This document shows positions 25,001 through 34,102 of a stretch of 64,000 nt of DNA, in pieces; within the stretch, counting starts at the first letter, position 1, and each line of letters starts with the position of its first letter. Below the pieces are notes generated by a model that was not told the origin of the DNA, searched no databases, and saw nothing but the letters and a program-made list of their open reading frames with translations. This stretch comes from Caprella mutica. Its lineage: Eukaryota; Arthropoda; Malacostraca; Amphipoda; Caprellidae. The stretch is taken from contig CANNZV010000426.1 of NCBI GenBank assembly GCA_947561585.1, positions 356,414 through 420,413 on the forward strand, in the 5' to 3' direction. Position numbers and translations under genes: made by a program.

Positions 25001-25271
25001 TGGCTAATGCTTTCACTGAATATAATGTTGCTAGTAGATGTTAACTGGAATGCTCTGTTAGTTATAACCGGTACCTCTGATAAATGATGATATATTCAAA
25101 ATTTACCATTTCTTTTACCATGATTGTGTTTTATTGGAGGTATTTACTTGCATTCACCTGTGATAGTTCTTCTATTTTTGCCTACCGTGTGTTTGACAGC
25201 TTTTTCTCTTGAAATTGACAGGAGGAGCTGTCGAAAATAATAAGAAACCTCAGTCCAAGAGTAAAAAATAG
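15965..25271 (+). CDS. ADAM10: ADAM10/Kuzbanian-type membrane metalloprotease, 5' end missing, 14 visible coding exons
   Basis: The joined exons (15965-16092, 17420-17570, 18212-18594, 18697-18873, 19179-19530, 19827-20011, 20362-20536, 20828-21008, 21362-21530, 21813-22316, 22478-22664, 22940-23044, 23608-23754, 25222-25271) read through as about 963 residues with GT-AG introns and matching phases throughout. Order: prodomain with a GCGVSD cysteine switch, RSKR furin site near residue 247, catalytic domain with [12 protein letters not shown] near 449-460 and Met-turn [12 protein letters not shown], disintegrin region, cysteine-rich region, one membrane span, then [14 protein letters not shown], which is almost the ADAM10 juxtamembrane sequence. 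Known ADAM10 proteins shed membrane-protein ectodomains such as Notch and its ligands at the cell surface. The product is longer than the roughly 750 residues of vertebrate ADAM10 because of a Gly/Asn/Pro-rich tail of about 180 residues. The first codon is split and no signal-peptide exon was found, so the 5' end is incomplete. Family assignment is very secure; the exact isoform is not. Confidence 0.95.
16244..16316. mobile_element. Short foldback MITE, family F1
   Basis: A minimal F1 copy in the intron after the first visible ADAM10 exon: taacttacgaattattggtc, then the inverted actgaccggtaattcgtaac. Confidence 0.7.
16320..17419. other. ADAM10 intron, nothing further seen
   Basis: The rest of this intron has no recognisable repeat or coding stretch. 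Confidence 0.4.
17420..17570 (+). CDS. ADAM10: ADAM10 exon: prodomain
   Basis: The acceptor is ctcttttcag and the donor is GCAG/gtacct. The exon encodes [19 protein letters not shown] and ends HLYHGTLA, matching the prodomain beta-strands of ADAM10. It starts in phase 0 and leaves one base for the next exon, whose AT completes an Asp codon. Confidence 0.9.
17606..17786. mobile_element. Foldback MITE, family F1, in ADAM10 intron
   Basis: The ends cttacgaattatcagacagt and ccgtccgataattcgtaagt are inverted copies. The centre is AT-rich with atggatacgattt. Confidence 0.72.
18212..18594 (+). CDS. ADAM10: ADAM10 exon: prodomain with cysteine switch
   Basis: The acceptor is tttgttttcag and the donor is AAG/gtgagg. 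The exon encodes [14 protein letters not shown], then [10 protein letters not shown], then [14 protein letters not shown]. The single Cys sits where ADAM10 has its zinc-ligating cysteine switch. A Glu-rich stretch ([19 protein letters not shown]) follows. Confidence 0.92.
18697..18873 (+). CDS. ADAM10: ADAM10 exon: furin cleavage site
   Basis: This exon is exactly 59 codons, with acceptor ttcccctcag and donor CAG/gtatgt. It encodes GHRSKRSFH, a proprotein-convertase site (R-X-K-R) at the prodomain/catalytic boundary, then [18 protein letters not shown], the first strand of the metalloprotease domain. Confidence 0.92.
19179..19530 (+). CDS. ADAM10: ADAM10 exon: metalloprotease domain, N-terminal half
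   Basis: The acceptor is ccttatttcag and the donor is TCAG/gtgagc. The exon encodes [14 protein letters not shown] and ends [16 protein letters not shown]...[11 protein letters not shown], which follows ADAM10 closely. A Cys pair in SSCRRYGSF...NKFCRT is an addition relative to the vertebrate protein as I know it. The last base is shared with the next exon. Confidence 0.93.
19827..20011 (+). CDS. ADAM10: ADAM10 exon: zinc-binding motif
   Basis: The acceptor is gttcccgtag and the donor is CCG/gtgaga. The exon encodes [12 protein letters not shown]...[18 protein letters not shown] and ends [10 protein letters not shown]. The first two zinc histidines and the catalytic Glu are here. The third zinc histidine is the first codon of the next exon, so the intron cuts the active site. 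Confidence 0.95.
20362..20536 (+). CDS. ADAM10: ADAM10 exon: third zinc His and Met-turn
   Basis: The acceptor is tgtttggtcag and the donor is AAAG/gtcagt. The exon opens with HD, completing HEXXHXXGXXHD, and encodes the Met-turn [12 protein letters not shown], then [18 protein letters not shown], closely matching ADAM10. The intron that follows carries half of a foldback MITE. Confidence 0.95.
20615..20752. mobile_element. Half of a foldback MITE with a perfect central palindrome, in ADAM10 intron
   Basis: The left arm is complete (gggtaaattacgaattatcg, then cacatcttcggtcatataag). The centre, about 20695-20737, is a perfect palindrome around cctgcagg with ggtatacatgat arms. The right arm stops after ataaaataacc, so the outer half is lost. 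Confidence 0.72.
20828..21008 (+). CDS. ADAM10: ADAM10 exon: disintegrin region
   Basis: The acceptor is a C-rich tract ending cccccag and the donor is GCAG/gtatgg. The exon encodes [17 protein letters not shown] and ...CEEKNCCYP, the disintegrin cysteine pattern. Two bases carry over to the next exon, completing Ser. Confidence 0.92.
21362..21530 (+). CDS. ADAM10: ADAM10 exon: disintegrin/cysteine-rich region
   Basis: The acceptor is ttgtttttcag and the donor is AAG/gtaaga. The exon encodes [17 protein letters not shown] and [12 protein letters not shown], matching ADAM10's cysteine-rich segment. Part of the exon end is imperfectly duplicated just past the donor (21531-21596). Confidence 0.92.
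21813..22316 (+). CDS. ADAM10: ADAM10 exon: cysteine-rich region, transmembrane segment, juxtamembrane motif
   Basis: This is the largest exon, 168 codons, with acceptor cccctcag and donor AAA/gtaagt. It encodes [12 protein letters not shown], then [18 protein letters not shown], then a hydrophobic span [17 protein letters not shown] followed by [13 protein letters not shown]. The order and spacing match the ADAM10 ectodomain end and membrane anchor. Basic residues ([12 protein letters not shown]) mark the cytosolic side. Confidence 0.95.
22478..22664 (+). CDS. ADAM10: ADAM10 exon: Gly/Gln/Arg-rich cytoplasmic tail
   Basis: The acceptor is tgtttacag and the donor is CCAG/gtaaag. It reads on in frame from the membrane exon as a low-complexity tail ([19 protein letters not shown], then [10 protein letters not shown]). 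It ends in phase 1, as do the next two exons. Vertebrate tails are shorter and do not align here, so the call rests on splice sites and frame. Confidence 0.8.
22940..23044 (+). CDS. ADAM10: ADAM10 exon: Asn/Ser-rich cytoplasmic tail, symmetric 105-nt exon
   Basis: The acceptor is tctgtcctcag and the donor is TTAG/gtgagg. The exon encodes [20 protein letters not shown], then [13 protein letters not shown]. It is 35 codons long with phase 1 on both sides, so skipping it would keep the frame. Confidence 0.75.
   Translation, partial: VPLVTTTEGGAATTAITTDLPWPLLYLLLSRLVI
23400..23549. mobile_element. Foldback MITE, family F1, in ADAM10 intron
   Basis: The inverted ends agggaaaattatcagtcagt and gctgaccaataattcgtaag enclose matched cacatcttcgg and ccgaagatatgg blocks. 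Confidence 0.75.
23608..23754 (+). CDS. ADAM10: ADAM10 exon: proline-rich tail with PPPY motif, symmetric 147-nt exon
   Basis: The acceptor is ttttttcacaccag and the donor is AAAG/gtaact. The exon encodes [19 protein letters not shown], then [16 protein letters not shown] fits the PPxY ligand of Nedd4-type WW domains, and the proline runs fit SH3 ligands; both partners are inferred. Phase 1 at both ends makes this exon skippable in frame. Confidence 0.78.
24084..24278. mobile_element. Foldback MITE, family F1 variant, in ADAM10 intron
   Basis: The arms include actagtaattttaattggta and its inverse around a tccaatt centre, with diverged F1 ends (caccaattataagactggga and gtccgataattcataagt). 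Confidence 0.68.
24655..24840. mobile_element. Near-perfect foldback element, family F2, in ADAM10 intron
   Basis: The ends agggccgtacacacgcaggg and its inverse flank aagctcctcctactttttcc in both orientations. The two arms cover almost the whole element, leaving a short AT centre with atataagaaaaac. The transcript could form a hairpin of about 80 bp. Confidence 0.8.
25222..25271 (+). CDS. ADAM10: ADAM10 last exon, form a (lysine-rich end)
   Basis: The acceptor is gaaattgacag. Joined to the G left by the exon ending at 23754, it reads [16 protein letters not shown] and then TAG. The intron before it is about 1.5 kb and contains two foldback elements. The alternative is the exon at 25428. Confidence 0.65.
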
Positions 25272-25427
25272 CAGCCAATTTAGTTATTTATGTGTATATC
25301 TTCTCATTAAGGTACGTGTCTCCTAATTAATTCTAGGAAAATTAGTTTAATAAGTTGACATACTTCAAATAGTGTAAACTTCATCAAGAAAATGTTTGCG
25401 ATAATCAAGTTTTTCATTTTTTTGCAG

Positions 25428-25450
25428 CTTCAGCTCCACCCATGGAGTAA
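25428..25450 (+). CDS. ADAM10: Candidate alternative last exon of ADAM10, form b
   Basis: A good acceptor (a T-rich tract ending ttttttgcag) is followed by CTTCAGCTCC. Joined to the same G at 23754, it reads ASAPPME and then TAA. It lies 156 bp past the stop of form a, so it could instead be ordinary 3' UTR. Transcript data would decide. Confidence 0.4.
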
Positions 25451-26375
25451 TTATGTGATAACTTAGAAATGTTTTACTCAACATTTTGGTGGGAAAGCGC
25501 AAAGGATGGCGAGGCGAGGGCGCGACACTCACCAACCTCTCGCCACGGCGACTGAACTAAGACTGACGCCGCGGTCTATTTTCCCTCCGTTGTTGACTCT
25601 AGTTGATGTATCTTTGTTTTATATTTATCTTTTTCTAACCATCTGTACTCATGGTTTAACTTATTCTCTTTTTCCTGTGTTGATAGGATAGTATTTGGAC
25701 TGTTAGTAGTGAGGTCGAAGTGGTGCAATTTCAGTCTATTTTTCACTGCTTTAAACTGGAAGGAAAATGTGAATCACATCCAAATTATGTTTAAACTTTT
25801 TCTTCATTCTTTAAATTTTAACAAAGTAACTGTATGTTGGTGTTGGTAACTGTACGACCATTCCTTGAGTTGTGTCTTAGTTTTTGAATCTTGACGGTGG
25901 TTACCACAATAATCCAATGATGAGTTTTATTGTCACTACTTTGCTAGGATATCATTCCTGTATTAAATTAACACTAGATTCCATCAGGGCAATTTACTGA
26001 TGCTCTTAGGTATTATTTTTAAGTCTTTTTCATCTGGTCTGAATTTTCTACGAAACCTTTTTTGTATTTTGATACTTTGTACCAAAGACTCCATGGCATG
26101 GTTCACTTTGGTCTGCATTTAATAAGTTAGAATAAGAGATCTGATGTGAAAGAGTTGAGTCCAGAATGAGTGCGACTTTAGTTAACTTTTAAACTCTTTC
26201 AATGCTTAAAAATGACTTTCTGTGCAATTTCTTCCACATGGGAGAAATTCATGGAATTTTCCTACTTTTGCTCATTTCAGTTATTCTTTAAGTCCCCGTT
26301 GACTATGATGTTTCTACTCGGTTAGATGCTATCTACTTATTTGCTTACTCATTACTATTTCATGTAGAATATGTA

Positions 26376-26381
26376 AATAAA
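26376..26381 (+). promoter_or_regulatory. Candidate poly(A) signal AATAAA
   Basis: AATAAA lies about 1.1 kb past the ADAM10 stop on the sense strand, followed by a T-rich stretch. It is one of several candidates. Confidence 0.4.
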
Positions 26382-26536
26382 GCAATGTTCATATATATAG
26401 AGTATACTAATTAGCTGTACTATAGTGTTGCTGGAGCAATTCTTGTTTTTGGTTTTAAGATATCAACATTATTCTATATTATTAGGCTTATGACAAACCT
26501 TCATATAAAATATATATATTATTACCTATAATGTAA

Positions 26537-26542
26537 AATAAA
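26537..26542 (+). promoter_or_regulatory. Candidate poly(A) signal AATAAA
   Basis: A second AATAAA, 160 bp after the first, on the ADAM10 sense strand. Confidence 0.4.
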
Positions 26543-27129
26543 GCTATTTAAAAATGAGGCGACTAATTTTGGTAGTGGTAAGTATAGATGCTGGTGTATT
26601 TAGAGTGATAATTTATTAGGCCAAGTCACTGAAAAATCTCCAAAATTGAAAGGTTGAAGTCATTCTTTTCATTAGTGCTAACTACTGATATTTTCTATCG
26701 TCTTCCTCTATGAAGTTCCTTATCACTCCGGTGGAGGTAATATAATACTCTCCTTCTGCACTATAATTAAAGGGCATTAACTCATAGATTCTCAATACTG
26801 TAGCCACTAAATTGTCTGTCATTAGAAACAATTGCCAGGGACTAAGACAAAGCCTTCCTCACTTTTCCACTCGCAATCTCCTCACTGAATTTAACTGCTT
26901 CTACATTTTGTATGAATGACACTCCATTAGTATTTTGTACAAAGTATTTGTAGAGTTTTAACGCTCCAGATTGTCTGGCTAGAAGTCATCAGTTAAATAC
27001 AAACTGCCGTGACTTTCCATTTCATGCAATTGATCTCTTTAAATTCTTCTCTGCTTCTACACTAATCTTTGGTAAAAATTTGAAATGAATGTAAATGTGT
27101 AACTATTTCAGTAAATGAGCGGAGACTTC

Positions 27130-27135
27130 AATAAA
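27130..27135 (+). promoter_or_regulatory. Candidate poly(A) signal AATAAA with GT-rich downstream element
   Basis: AATAAA is followed immediately by gtgtgtttgtaac, a downstream GT-rich element of the kind used in animal 3' end formation. This is the best formed of the three signals, though the farthest from the stop. Confidence 0.4.
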
Positions 27136-27488
27136 GTGTGTTTGTAACATTTCTATTTAATTAACCTTTAGAACCCTTGTAGTTATTATGTAAATTCTTA
27201 GTTATCGTGAGATATTTCTTCGTAATTTGTATGCATTTTCCTGCAGGGGTGTGACAGAAGCAAGATACATTAAATTACAGGGTATGTTATGCCTTGATAC
27301 GAATTTTAAACTCTTCTGCGCATAAACAAATACGCACAGGTGTGACCCTGCAATATTAGTTTGTATACTTTATATACTATACAGCTAGGTTTATATACAC
27401 TGTAGTTTATAAGCCTTGCTATAGAGTGCGGGTTTAACACTTTTTATTGCATCCGTACACTACAATCACCGTGGACAAACCTTATATA

Positions 27489-28271
27489 CAGGCAGGCCTC
27501 GCTTTAAGTACACCTAGCTTTAACAAAAGTGGTACTTATTTCGAGTCATGTTTCGAAATAAGAACCGTTCGTAGACATAGAAAACGGAGACAATTTTTTG
27601 TGTTATTTCACGGTAACTAAAAAAAACATCAAAATTATAATCCAGATGAGATTATTAGAAGCATTTGGTTCAGAAATTCAACATGTCCCATTTTAGGGTA
27701 AGTTCCATATTTTCGAACACGTGAAAATATTTATATAATAATCATTATTTAACTTTTATTTCAATTGATATCCATGATACCAATTAGAATAGAAGTTAAA
27801 TAATAATTATAATATTTTTTTCTGACGTGTCCAGAATTGTAGAACCAACCAATAACTTGGAACTTAGTAATAACTTGGAACCTACTACCAAAAATATTTC
27901 ATAGAGCATAAAATTGCGGTTTGTTAAATGTAGCACAATAACTATAGAAATCTAAGTATCTATTAATTACTCCCCTATACTGAGTGAGAGTTAAGCTATG
28001 GATGGATTTTAAAACATTTAACGAATGCACGACTTTAAACTTTTCATCACAGTCACTTACACTGAAAGACTGTATATAATTAATAATATGCTTATATACG
28101 TAGGTAGTACTCTAATAACTCGAAAACTAATGTTATTTCTATAACTCATAGAAAATGAGATATATTATCAAGGAGTGACAATTATAAATTTCTTGTTACT
28201 TTACCTCGCTTTAGTTACAGTTAGGTAACTAAACTGAGATTTGATTTCTTTACTAAAGCGAGGGATGCCTG
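27489..28271. mobile_element. pogo/Tc1-mariner-like TIR element with TA duplication
   Basis: The left end is caggcaggcctcgctttaag; the inverted right end is caggcatccctcgctttagt. TA flanks both. Internal sequence has no open transposase frame. The superfamily is inferred from the TA target and the CAGGCA-CTCG ends. Confidence 0.6.
27697..27866. mobile_element. Foldback element of F1 type nested in 27489-28271
   Basis: The arms gggtaagttccatattttcg and its diverged inverse enclose taataatcattatttaactt and gatatccatgatacc, the palindromic centre also seen at 44935. Confidence 0.6.
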
Positions 28272-28419
28272 TACAAATAACTATTTAACCAGCTGTACAG
28301 TATTTAGAGTATGTAATGTAATATTGCAGGGTCACATCTTTGCGTTCGTATTTGTTTATGCGCAATCACGCAGAACAGTCTAAAACTCGTATCAAGGCAT
28401 TTAGCGTAACTTTTAAGTT

Positions 28420-29640
28420 AATATATCTTGAGAATAATCAAGGGAATGCTGAACTAAGCTAGTTTAGTCAAATAAAAAGAAGTTAAAGCATTCTATTTTA
28501 AAAAGAATGAATAATCTTAGCTTGTTTTTATGTAAAACTAATTATCCTGGGTTAACAAAAAATGTAATCGTCTCTATATGAACCTCCGCAATACTCTACC
28601 TTGTAGTTAATATACAAGGGTCAGAAATTACCTTGTTTATTATTTATTCGACAGCCCTAAAGAGACTTGATCATGCTTAGAAAATTGAGAGATATTGGTA
28701 TGAAGATCAATTTTGGTGGTGATGAGAAACACAAGCTCCTAATTGAATATGTTATGAACACACATCTGATTACCACTTTGATAGACCTGCAGATGCAAGG
28801 GAAATGGCTTTAGAATCGACTTTCTATGTTTTATTTCATTACAACAATCTTAATTTGTTTTTACACATGTTGAGTTTGTCTTTCCGTTATGAAACCATTT
28901 ACATTATACACATTTCATCTTTTAACGATCTGAGAAAATTGAATGTTGTAATCGAAAGTACCCGTTTTTGTAACTATGTAGCTGAGCTCAAAACATGATG
29001 CTCTGCACCTTGTTGATCTAGAGCTCATGTATATATTTTAAAATAAAAACGCAAAACACTATTTTTTTGTATTGATTTATAGTTACGTATTTCTGATTCA
29101 TCCATCTTATGGAAGCAATTCTGTAACTTGAAAACATTTCAAAATTGGAGTTTACTTCATCGAAATAACATAATGTTAGTGAATTAATTCTAGTTAGAAT
29201 AATTACATAAATTAATCACATATACAGATATAATAAATTAGCCGACTATATATATTTTTTACATCCAACTCGCTCCTACTTTCATTTTGGAATTTATACA
29301 CTTTTTATGCTGAATAAGAATCGTGATTCTTGTAATTGCGTACACTTGCGTTTGTTTATAAAATTATACTTAGCAATTGGTGGTATTTATGTCTTTTTAA
29401 ATATTTTATTTGTTATTATTGAGTCACCTAATTAAAATGAGTGCTAATATATTGTTGCACAGGTAAATTATCTAACTATAAGCTTATAGATACTACCTAG
29501 GTAGTTAGTACTGTGCATGGTTAATTAAGATTTAAGACAACTAAACATTTGGCTTTGGCTACTATTCAAAGATTATGAATGAATAGGTAGATTATCAAAT
29601 TGATGCTGCTAAAAGTTGAGCATTTTCTAAGTCTTATCAG
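28420..29640. other. AT-rich spacer, no gene seen
   Basis: No exon or element is recognised. An open frame at 28804 is AT-rich and unconvincing. Confidence 0.4.
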
Positions 29641-29731
29641 TAATCTCTGACCAGTATCAAGAATATGGGACATTTAACATTTTCTGTGCAAAAAATCCTT
29701 AATTTCCTCCTAGTCCTAGCCAGTCTGCAGA

Positions 29732-29967
29732 CCAGTCTGTATTTGGTGCACAAAATTCCACTGACTTTTTGAAAAAGCTGAAAAAATCCACCATAAATTT
29801 CCAGTAATTTTGCTGATCCACCAACATCTTACCCATTTTTCCACTGAAAATTAATGGTAACATAGGAATAAATAGCTAAAAATTCACCCACTTTGCCAGA
29901 ATATTATTTTTAATGGAAAAAAATTCCACCGACAAGTCGGTGGAATTTACCATGGAATACAGTCTGG
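29732..29967. mobile_element. CCAGTCTGTATTT MITE with 8-bp target duplication
   Basis: Ends are ccagtctgtatttggtgcac and, inverted, ccagactgtattccatgg. The sequence tctgcaga lies at both 29724-29731 and 29968-29975. The target is itself the end of another MITE (ccagtctgcaga), showing insertion of one into the other. The 8-bp duplication fits hAT-like transposition. Confidence 0.82.
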
Positions 29968-31638
29968 TCTGCAGAATGCGTCTCTTCTCCTGGAGTCCTG
30001 CCGAGATTTTATTTTGAGACCAGTCTGCAGAAATTCAGAATGAGTCCAGTCTGCAGAAACTGGTAAAGTGTTCGTAGAGATCTCTTATTCTGTTCGTAGC
30101 AAAATCAATGTAAATATAGGGATTAATTCAGAAGTGTTCGTAGCAAAATTAATGTAAATATAGGAATTAATTCAAAATTGTTCGGAGAGAATATCCCAAA
30201 AGTCTCGCATATTCTGCAGACTGGGAATGAGTGAATGACGAATGTGGAATATTTTTCCAAGACTCTGCGGGAGTTTTTGATTGAATTTTAGAAATTGGAG
30301 ATCTCTGCGGCCAGTCTGCAGAATGTGTCTCTTCTCCCGCAGAGATTTTAATTTGAGAGATAGTTACTCTCTGACTTTCAGTAGCAGATTCAGAATCTCC
30401 CGCAGCTAGATTAATGGTAACATAGGAACCAAGTAATAAAGCATGTCCAAACTCGCCATTTTAATGGCGAGTTTGTGACAGTTATTTTGAGCCCTTCAAT
30501 TGCAAATGGCGAGTTATTTCTATTTTTCTCCTATGCTACAATGTTATTTTGGAGAGAATTTATGATAATTTGATCATTTTGGAGAGAAATTGTTGAATTT
30601 TGGAGAGAGCTGGAGAGACAAATGGTGAGTTTATGAGACATACAATTTTACTTGGCATAGGAATTAATTCAAAATCTCCCGCAGCTAAATTAATGGTAAC
30701 ATAGGAATTAATTCAAGATCTCCCGCAGAGATGAGAGATCTCAAGTTTCTAAAATTCAATCAAAAACTCCCACTCCCGCAGAGAGTCTTTGAAAAATTTT
30801 CCATATACTGCAGACTGGCTCTGCTGGAGATATTCCAGTCAATATGGGACATTTTTAACATTTTCGGTGCGAACAATCCTTAATTTCCTCCTATGCTTGC
30901 ATGCATTTTACTGAGAACAGAAGCCATAATAGAGGATTTCTTGGAGAACACTTTACCAGTTCCTGCAGTCTGGGAGATATTGAATTAATTCCTATGTAAC
31001 CATTAATTTACTAAATTTAGCTGCTGGAGATTTTGAATTAATTCCTATGTTACCATTAATTTAGCTGCGGAAGATTCTGAATCTGCTGCTGATAGTCGGA
31101 GAATAACTCTCTCTCAAATTAAAATATCTGCGGGAGAAGAGACACATTCTGCAGACTGGTTTTGAGAAAGAGTTACTCTCTGTCCTCTGACTCTCAGCAG
31201 CAGATTCAGAATCTCCCGCAGCTAAATTAATGGTAACATAGGAATTAATTCAAAATCTCCCGCAGCAAAATTAACGGTAACATAGAAATTAATTCATGAT
31301 CTCCCGCAGAGATCACCAATTTCTAAAATTCATTCCCCATTTTAATGCCAGTCTGTAGAATGTGGGACATTTTTAACATTTTCTGTGCGAACAATCCTTA
31401 ATTTACTCCTATATTTACATGTATTTTACTGAAAACAGAAGCCAAAATAGAGGTTTTCTTGGAGAACAGTTTACCAGTTCGGCAGTTCCTGCAGTCTGGT
31501 TTTAATGGCTAGTTTGTGACAGTTATTTTGAGCCCTTCAATTCAACTTCAATTGCAACCTAGTTTCAGAGAATGTTCATTGAGTCGCCAATATATCTTTT
31601 TTTCAAGAATAAGTCAACAAAAATTAGTAATGCAGTCG

Positions 31639-31745
31639 CCAGTCTGAAAAGAAGGTCTCCTCAGACACAGGATTTTTTACAGAAATTGGGATTAGGCCTT
31701 GGGCGCAGGATTAATCCACAAATCCTGCTTTACTTTTCAGACTGG
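31639..31745. mobile_element. CCAGTCTGAAAAG MITE, short copy
   Basis: Ends are ccagtctgaaaagaaggtct and, inverted, ccagtctgaaaagtaaagca. The flanks tgcagtcg and gccagtcg agree in their last six bases. It is a relative of the copy at 35912. Confidence 0.75.
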
Positions 31746-32144
31746 GCCAGTCGTCATAATTTAATTCCAATTTTCAATTTTGGAAGTCGACCAGTCTGCA
31801 GAATGTGTCTCTTCTCCCACATAGATTTTTATTTGAGAGACGGTTACTCTCTGACTCTCACTCTCCGTAGCAGATTCATAATCTCCCGCAGCTAAATTAA
31901 TGGTAACATAGGAATTAATTCAAAATCTCCGCAGCTAAATTAAGGGTAATATAGGAATTAATTCAAGATCTCCCGCAAAGATCTCCAATTTCTAAAAATT
32001 CAATCAAAAACTCCCACAGAGAGTCTTGGAAAAATGTTCCATATTCTGCAGAATGGGAAGTCAACAGTCGTCAATATACCCATATTATTATAACTACCTA
32101 AATTAATTGAGCGTATCAGCCAATCAGAGAGAGAGGCATACAGC

Positions 32145-32373
32145 CCAGTCTGTATTTCATGGTAAATTCCACCGACATGTCTGTGGAATTTTTTCCCTTC
32201 AAAAAAAATATTCCAGCAAAGTCAGTGGATTTTCAGCTATTCATTCCTATATTACCATTAATTTTCGGTGGATAAAATATTGGTGGATCAGCCAAATTAT
32301 TGGAAATTTATGGTGGATTTTTTTCAGCTTTTTGAAAAAGTCAGTGGAATGTTGTGCACCAAATACAGACTGG
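32145..32373. mobile_element. CCAGTCTGTATTT MITE, reverse orientation
   Basis: This is the inverse of the 29732 element along its length. The flanks catacagc and catacaac agree at 7 of 8 positions, consistent with an old 8-bp target duplication. Confidence 0.78.
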
Positions 32374-32925
32374 CATACAACTGATACCAGCTAATCACAG
32401 AGAGCCTGAGAGAGGCATACTTTCTTTCATAGTTATTCATTTTTTTTTCCGATAATTAGTCGGAGAGCATCAAATTAAAATGACAAGTAGTGACCACATC
32501 ATTCATAATCATAACAAAAGAACACCTAAAACAGAAAACTGATATGCAATTTGAATTCTACATCGTGCCCGTGGAGCGCGTCATATCAAAACAAAATGGC
32601 TGCTTTGTTTACATTTCAACAAAGATTCGCATTGTGCGGTTCTGCCGTTTATGATTATGAGTCACCAATTTTAATTTTAAATCTAATTTAAGTGCTCATT
32701 AGTCGTCTATATATGTGAAAGATACTTATTTTCACAAATTTTAAGTAGACAATTAAATTTTGATGACTAGCGACTTCATTACTAATCCTTGTCGTCTCAT
32801 TTTTTTAAAAAAAAGATTTATTGGCGACTCAATGAACATTCTCTGAAACTAGGTAGGAAATTAGGAATAAATAGCTAAAAATCCACTGACTTTGCCAGAC
32901 TATTATTTTCAAAGGGGAAAAAATA

Positions 32926-33179
32926 CCAGTCTGTATATGGTACACAAAATCCCACTGATTTTTTCTAAAAAGTTAAAAAAAAAAACACCATAAATTTCCA
33001 TTAATTTGGCTGATGCTGATCCACCGACATTTTCCCAATTAATCCACTGAATAATTAATGGCAATTGGCAACATAGGAATAATTAGCTAAAAATCCACAG
33101 ACTTTTCCAGAATATTATTTTCAAAGGGGAAAAAATTCCACCAACATGTCAATGGAATTTACAACAAAATACAGACTGA
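32926..33179. mobile_element. CCAGTCTGTATTT MITE, third copy
   Basis: It runs from ccagtctgtatatggtacac to an inverted end at tacagactg. It sits inside the right part of another copy (32859-32925). No target duplication was found. Confidence 0.65.
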
Positions 33180-33199
33180 ATTTTTTTTTTTAAAATACA

Positions 33200-33445
33200 C
33201 CAGTTTGTATTTGGTGCATTGAACTTCTCTGACTTTTTCAAAAATCTGAGAAATATCTGCCAACATTTTTCATCAATTTGTCTAGTCCTCCAACATTTTT
33301 CCAGTTTCCCCTCCAAATTTTAATGGTAATATAGGAATTGATAGGCTGATAGCTAAATATCCTCCGACATTGCAGGAATTTTTTTATTTAAAAAAATGGA
33401 ATATCTGGCGACAATCATTGGAATTTACCACCAAATACAATCTGG
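33200..33445. mobile_element. CCAGTCTGTATTT MITE, diverged fourth copy
   Basis: Ends are ccagtttgtatttggtgcat and caccaaatacaatctgg. Internal sequence follows the other three copies with many substitutions, so this is the oldest of the set. Confidence 0.6.
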
Positions 33446-34102
33446 GAAATACAGACTGGGTTCCTAGGGTCATGCCAGACTGCAGGAACTGGTAAACTGT
33501 TCGCCAAGAAATCCCTTATTTAGGCTTCTCTTCTCAGTAAAATACATGTAAATATAGAAGGAAATTAAGGATTGTACGCACAGAAAATGTTAATGTCCCA
33601 TATTTTGCAGACTGGGGGTCATGCAGATAAATTGTAGGATTGAAAATTGTAGAACATTGAATGACTTGGATGAAACATGAAACTTTGATATTTTCCCAGT
33701 TATTAAGATGTAGCTACACTGAATACTTTTTGGACTTAACTAAAATTTGTGGTCCTTTAATTTTTAATTGTGGCCCTCCCTCTCATTAAAGTCTAAAACA
33801 TTGAGTTAACATTCTGAACTGAAATTACATTAAAATGTTGCATACCTACTAAAAGTCTAAGAAGCGCCCGCTGCCCAGTCTGCAGAATATGGGACATTTT
33901 CTGTGCGAACATTCCTTAATTTCTTCCTATATTTACATGTATTTTACTGAGAAAAGCAAAAATAGAGGATTTCTGGGAGAACACTTTACTAGTTCCTGCT
34001 GTCCCGAGAAGCGCAGACGCAGTCGCCGCAGACCCTCGGTGCACGCTATAATTTATTAATTTAAGTTTTTAGGCTTTTACTTTTTAGCGAGTGTTTTGAA
34101 GC

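Larger units (their letters stand above)
25272..27140 (+). other. ADAM10 3' UTR and downstream spacer
   Basis: No gene is seen here. The stretch is T-rich, with a short GC-rich block at about 25499-25580. Candidate poly(A) signals lie at 26376, 26537 and 27130. The extent of the UTR is inferred. Confidence 0.4.
27284..28410. mobile_element. TIR element with two other elements nested inside
   Basis: The left arm (27285-27357) and inverted right arm (28319-28410) share gccttgatacgaattttaaa, gcgcataaacaaatacg and tgtgaccctgcaatatta. A third partial arm lies at 59471-59536. The interior is mostly the pogo-like element at 27489-28271. No transposase was found. Confidence 0.65.
29640..34010. mobile_element. 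Cluster of nested MITEs with CCAGTCTG ends
   Basis: At least three internal sequence types share the terminal motif CCAGTCTG. One starts ccagtctgtatttggtgcac, a second ccagtctgcagaatatggga (copies near 29650, 30837, 31348, 33471 and 33875, in both orientations), a third ccagtctgaaaagaa. A further block with tgtgtctcttctcccgcaga, and its inverse, recurs near 29968, 30310, 31000-31165 and 31793. Elements interrupt one another. Open frames here at 31572 and 32107 are composed of MITE sequence and are not genes. Confidence 0.75.

Noticed and set aside
25506..25691. 61-codon open frame after ADAM10
   Set aside because: It lies in the probable 3' UTR, is half GC-rich and half hydrophobic low complexity, and shows no family.
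31572..32394. Two + strand open frames of 95-107 codons
   Set aside because: They are made of MITE ends and interiors (ccagtctg blocks) and share no protein family.
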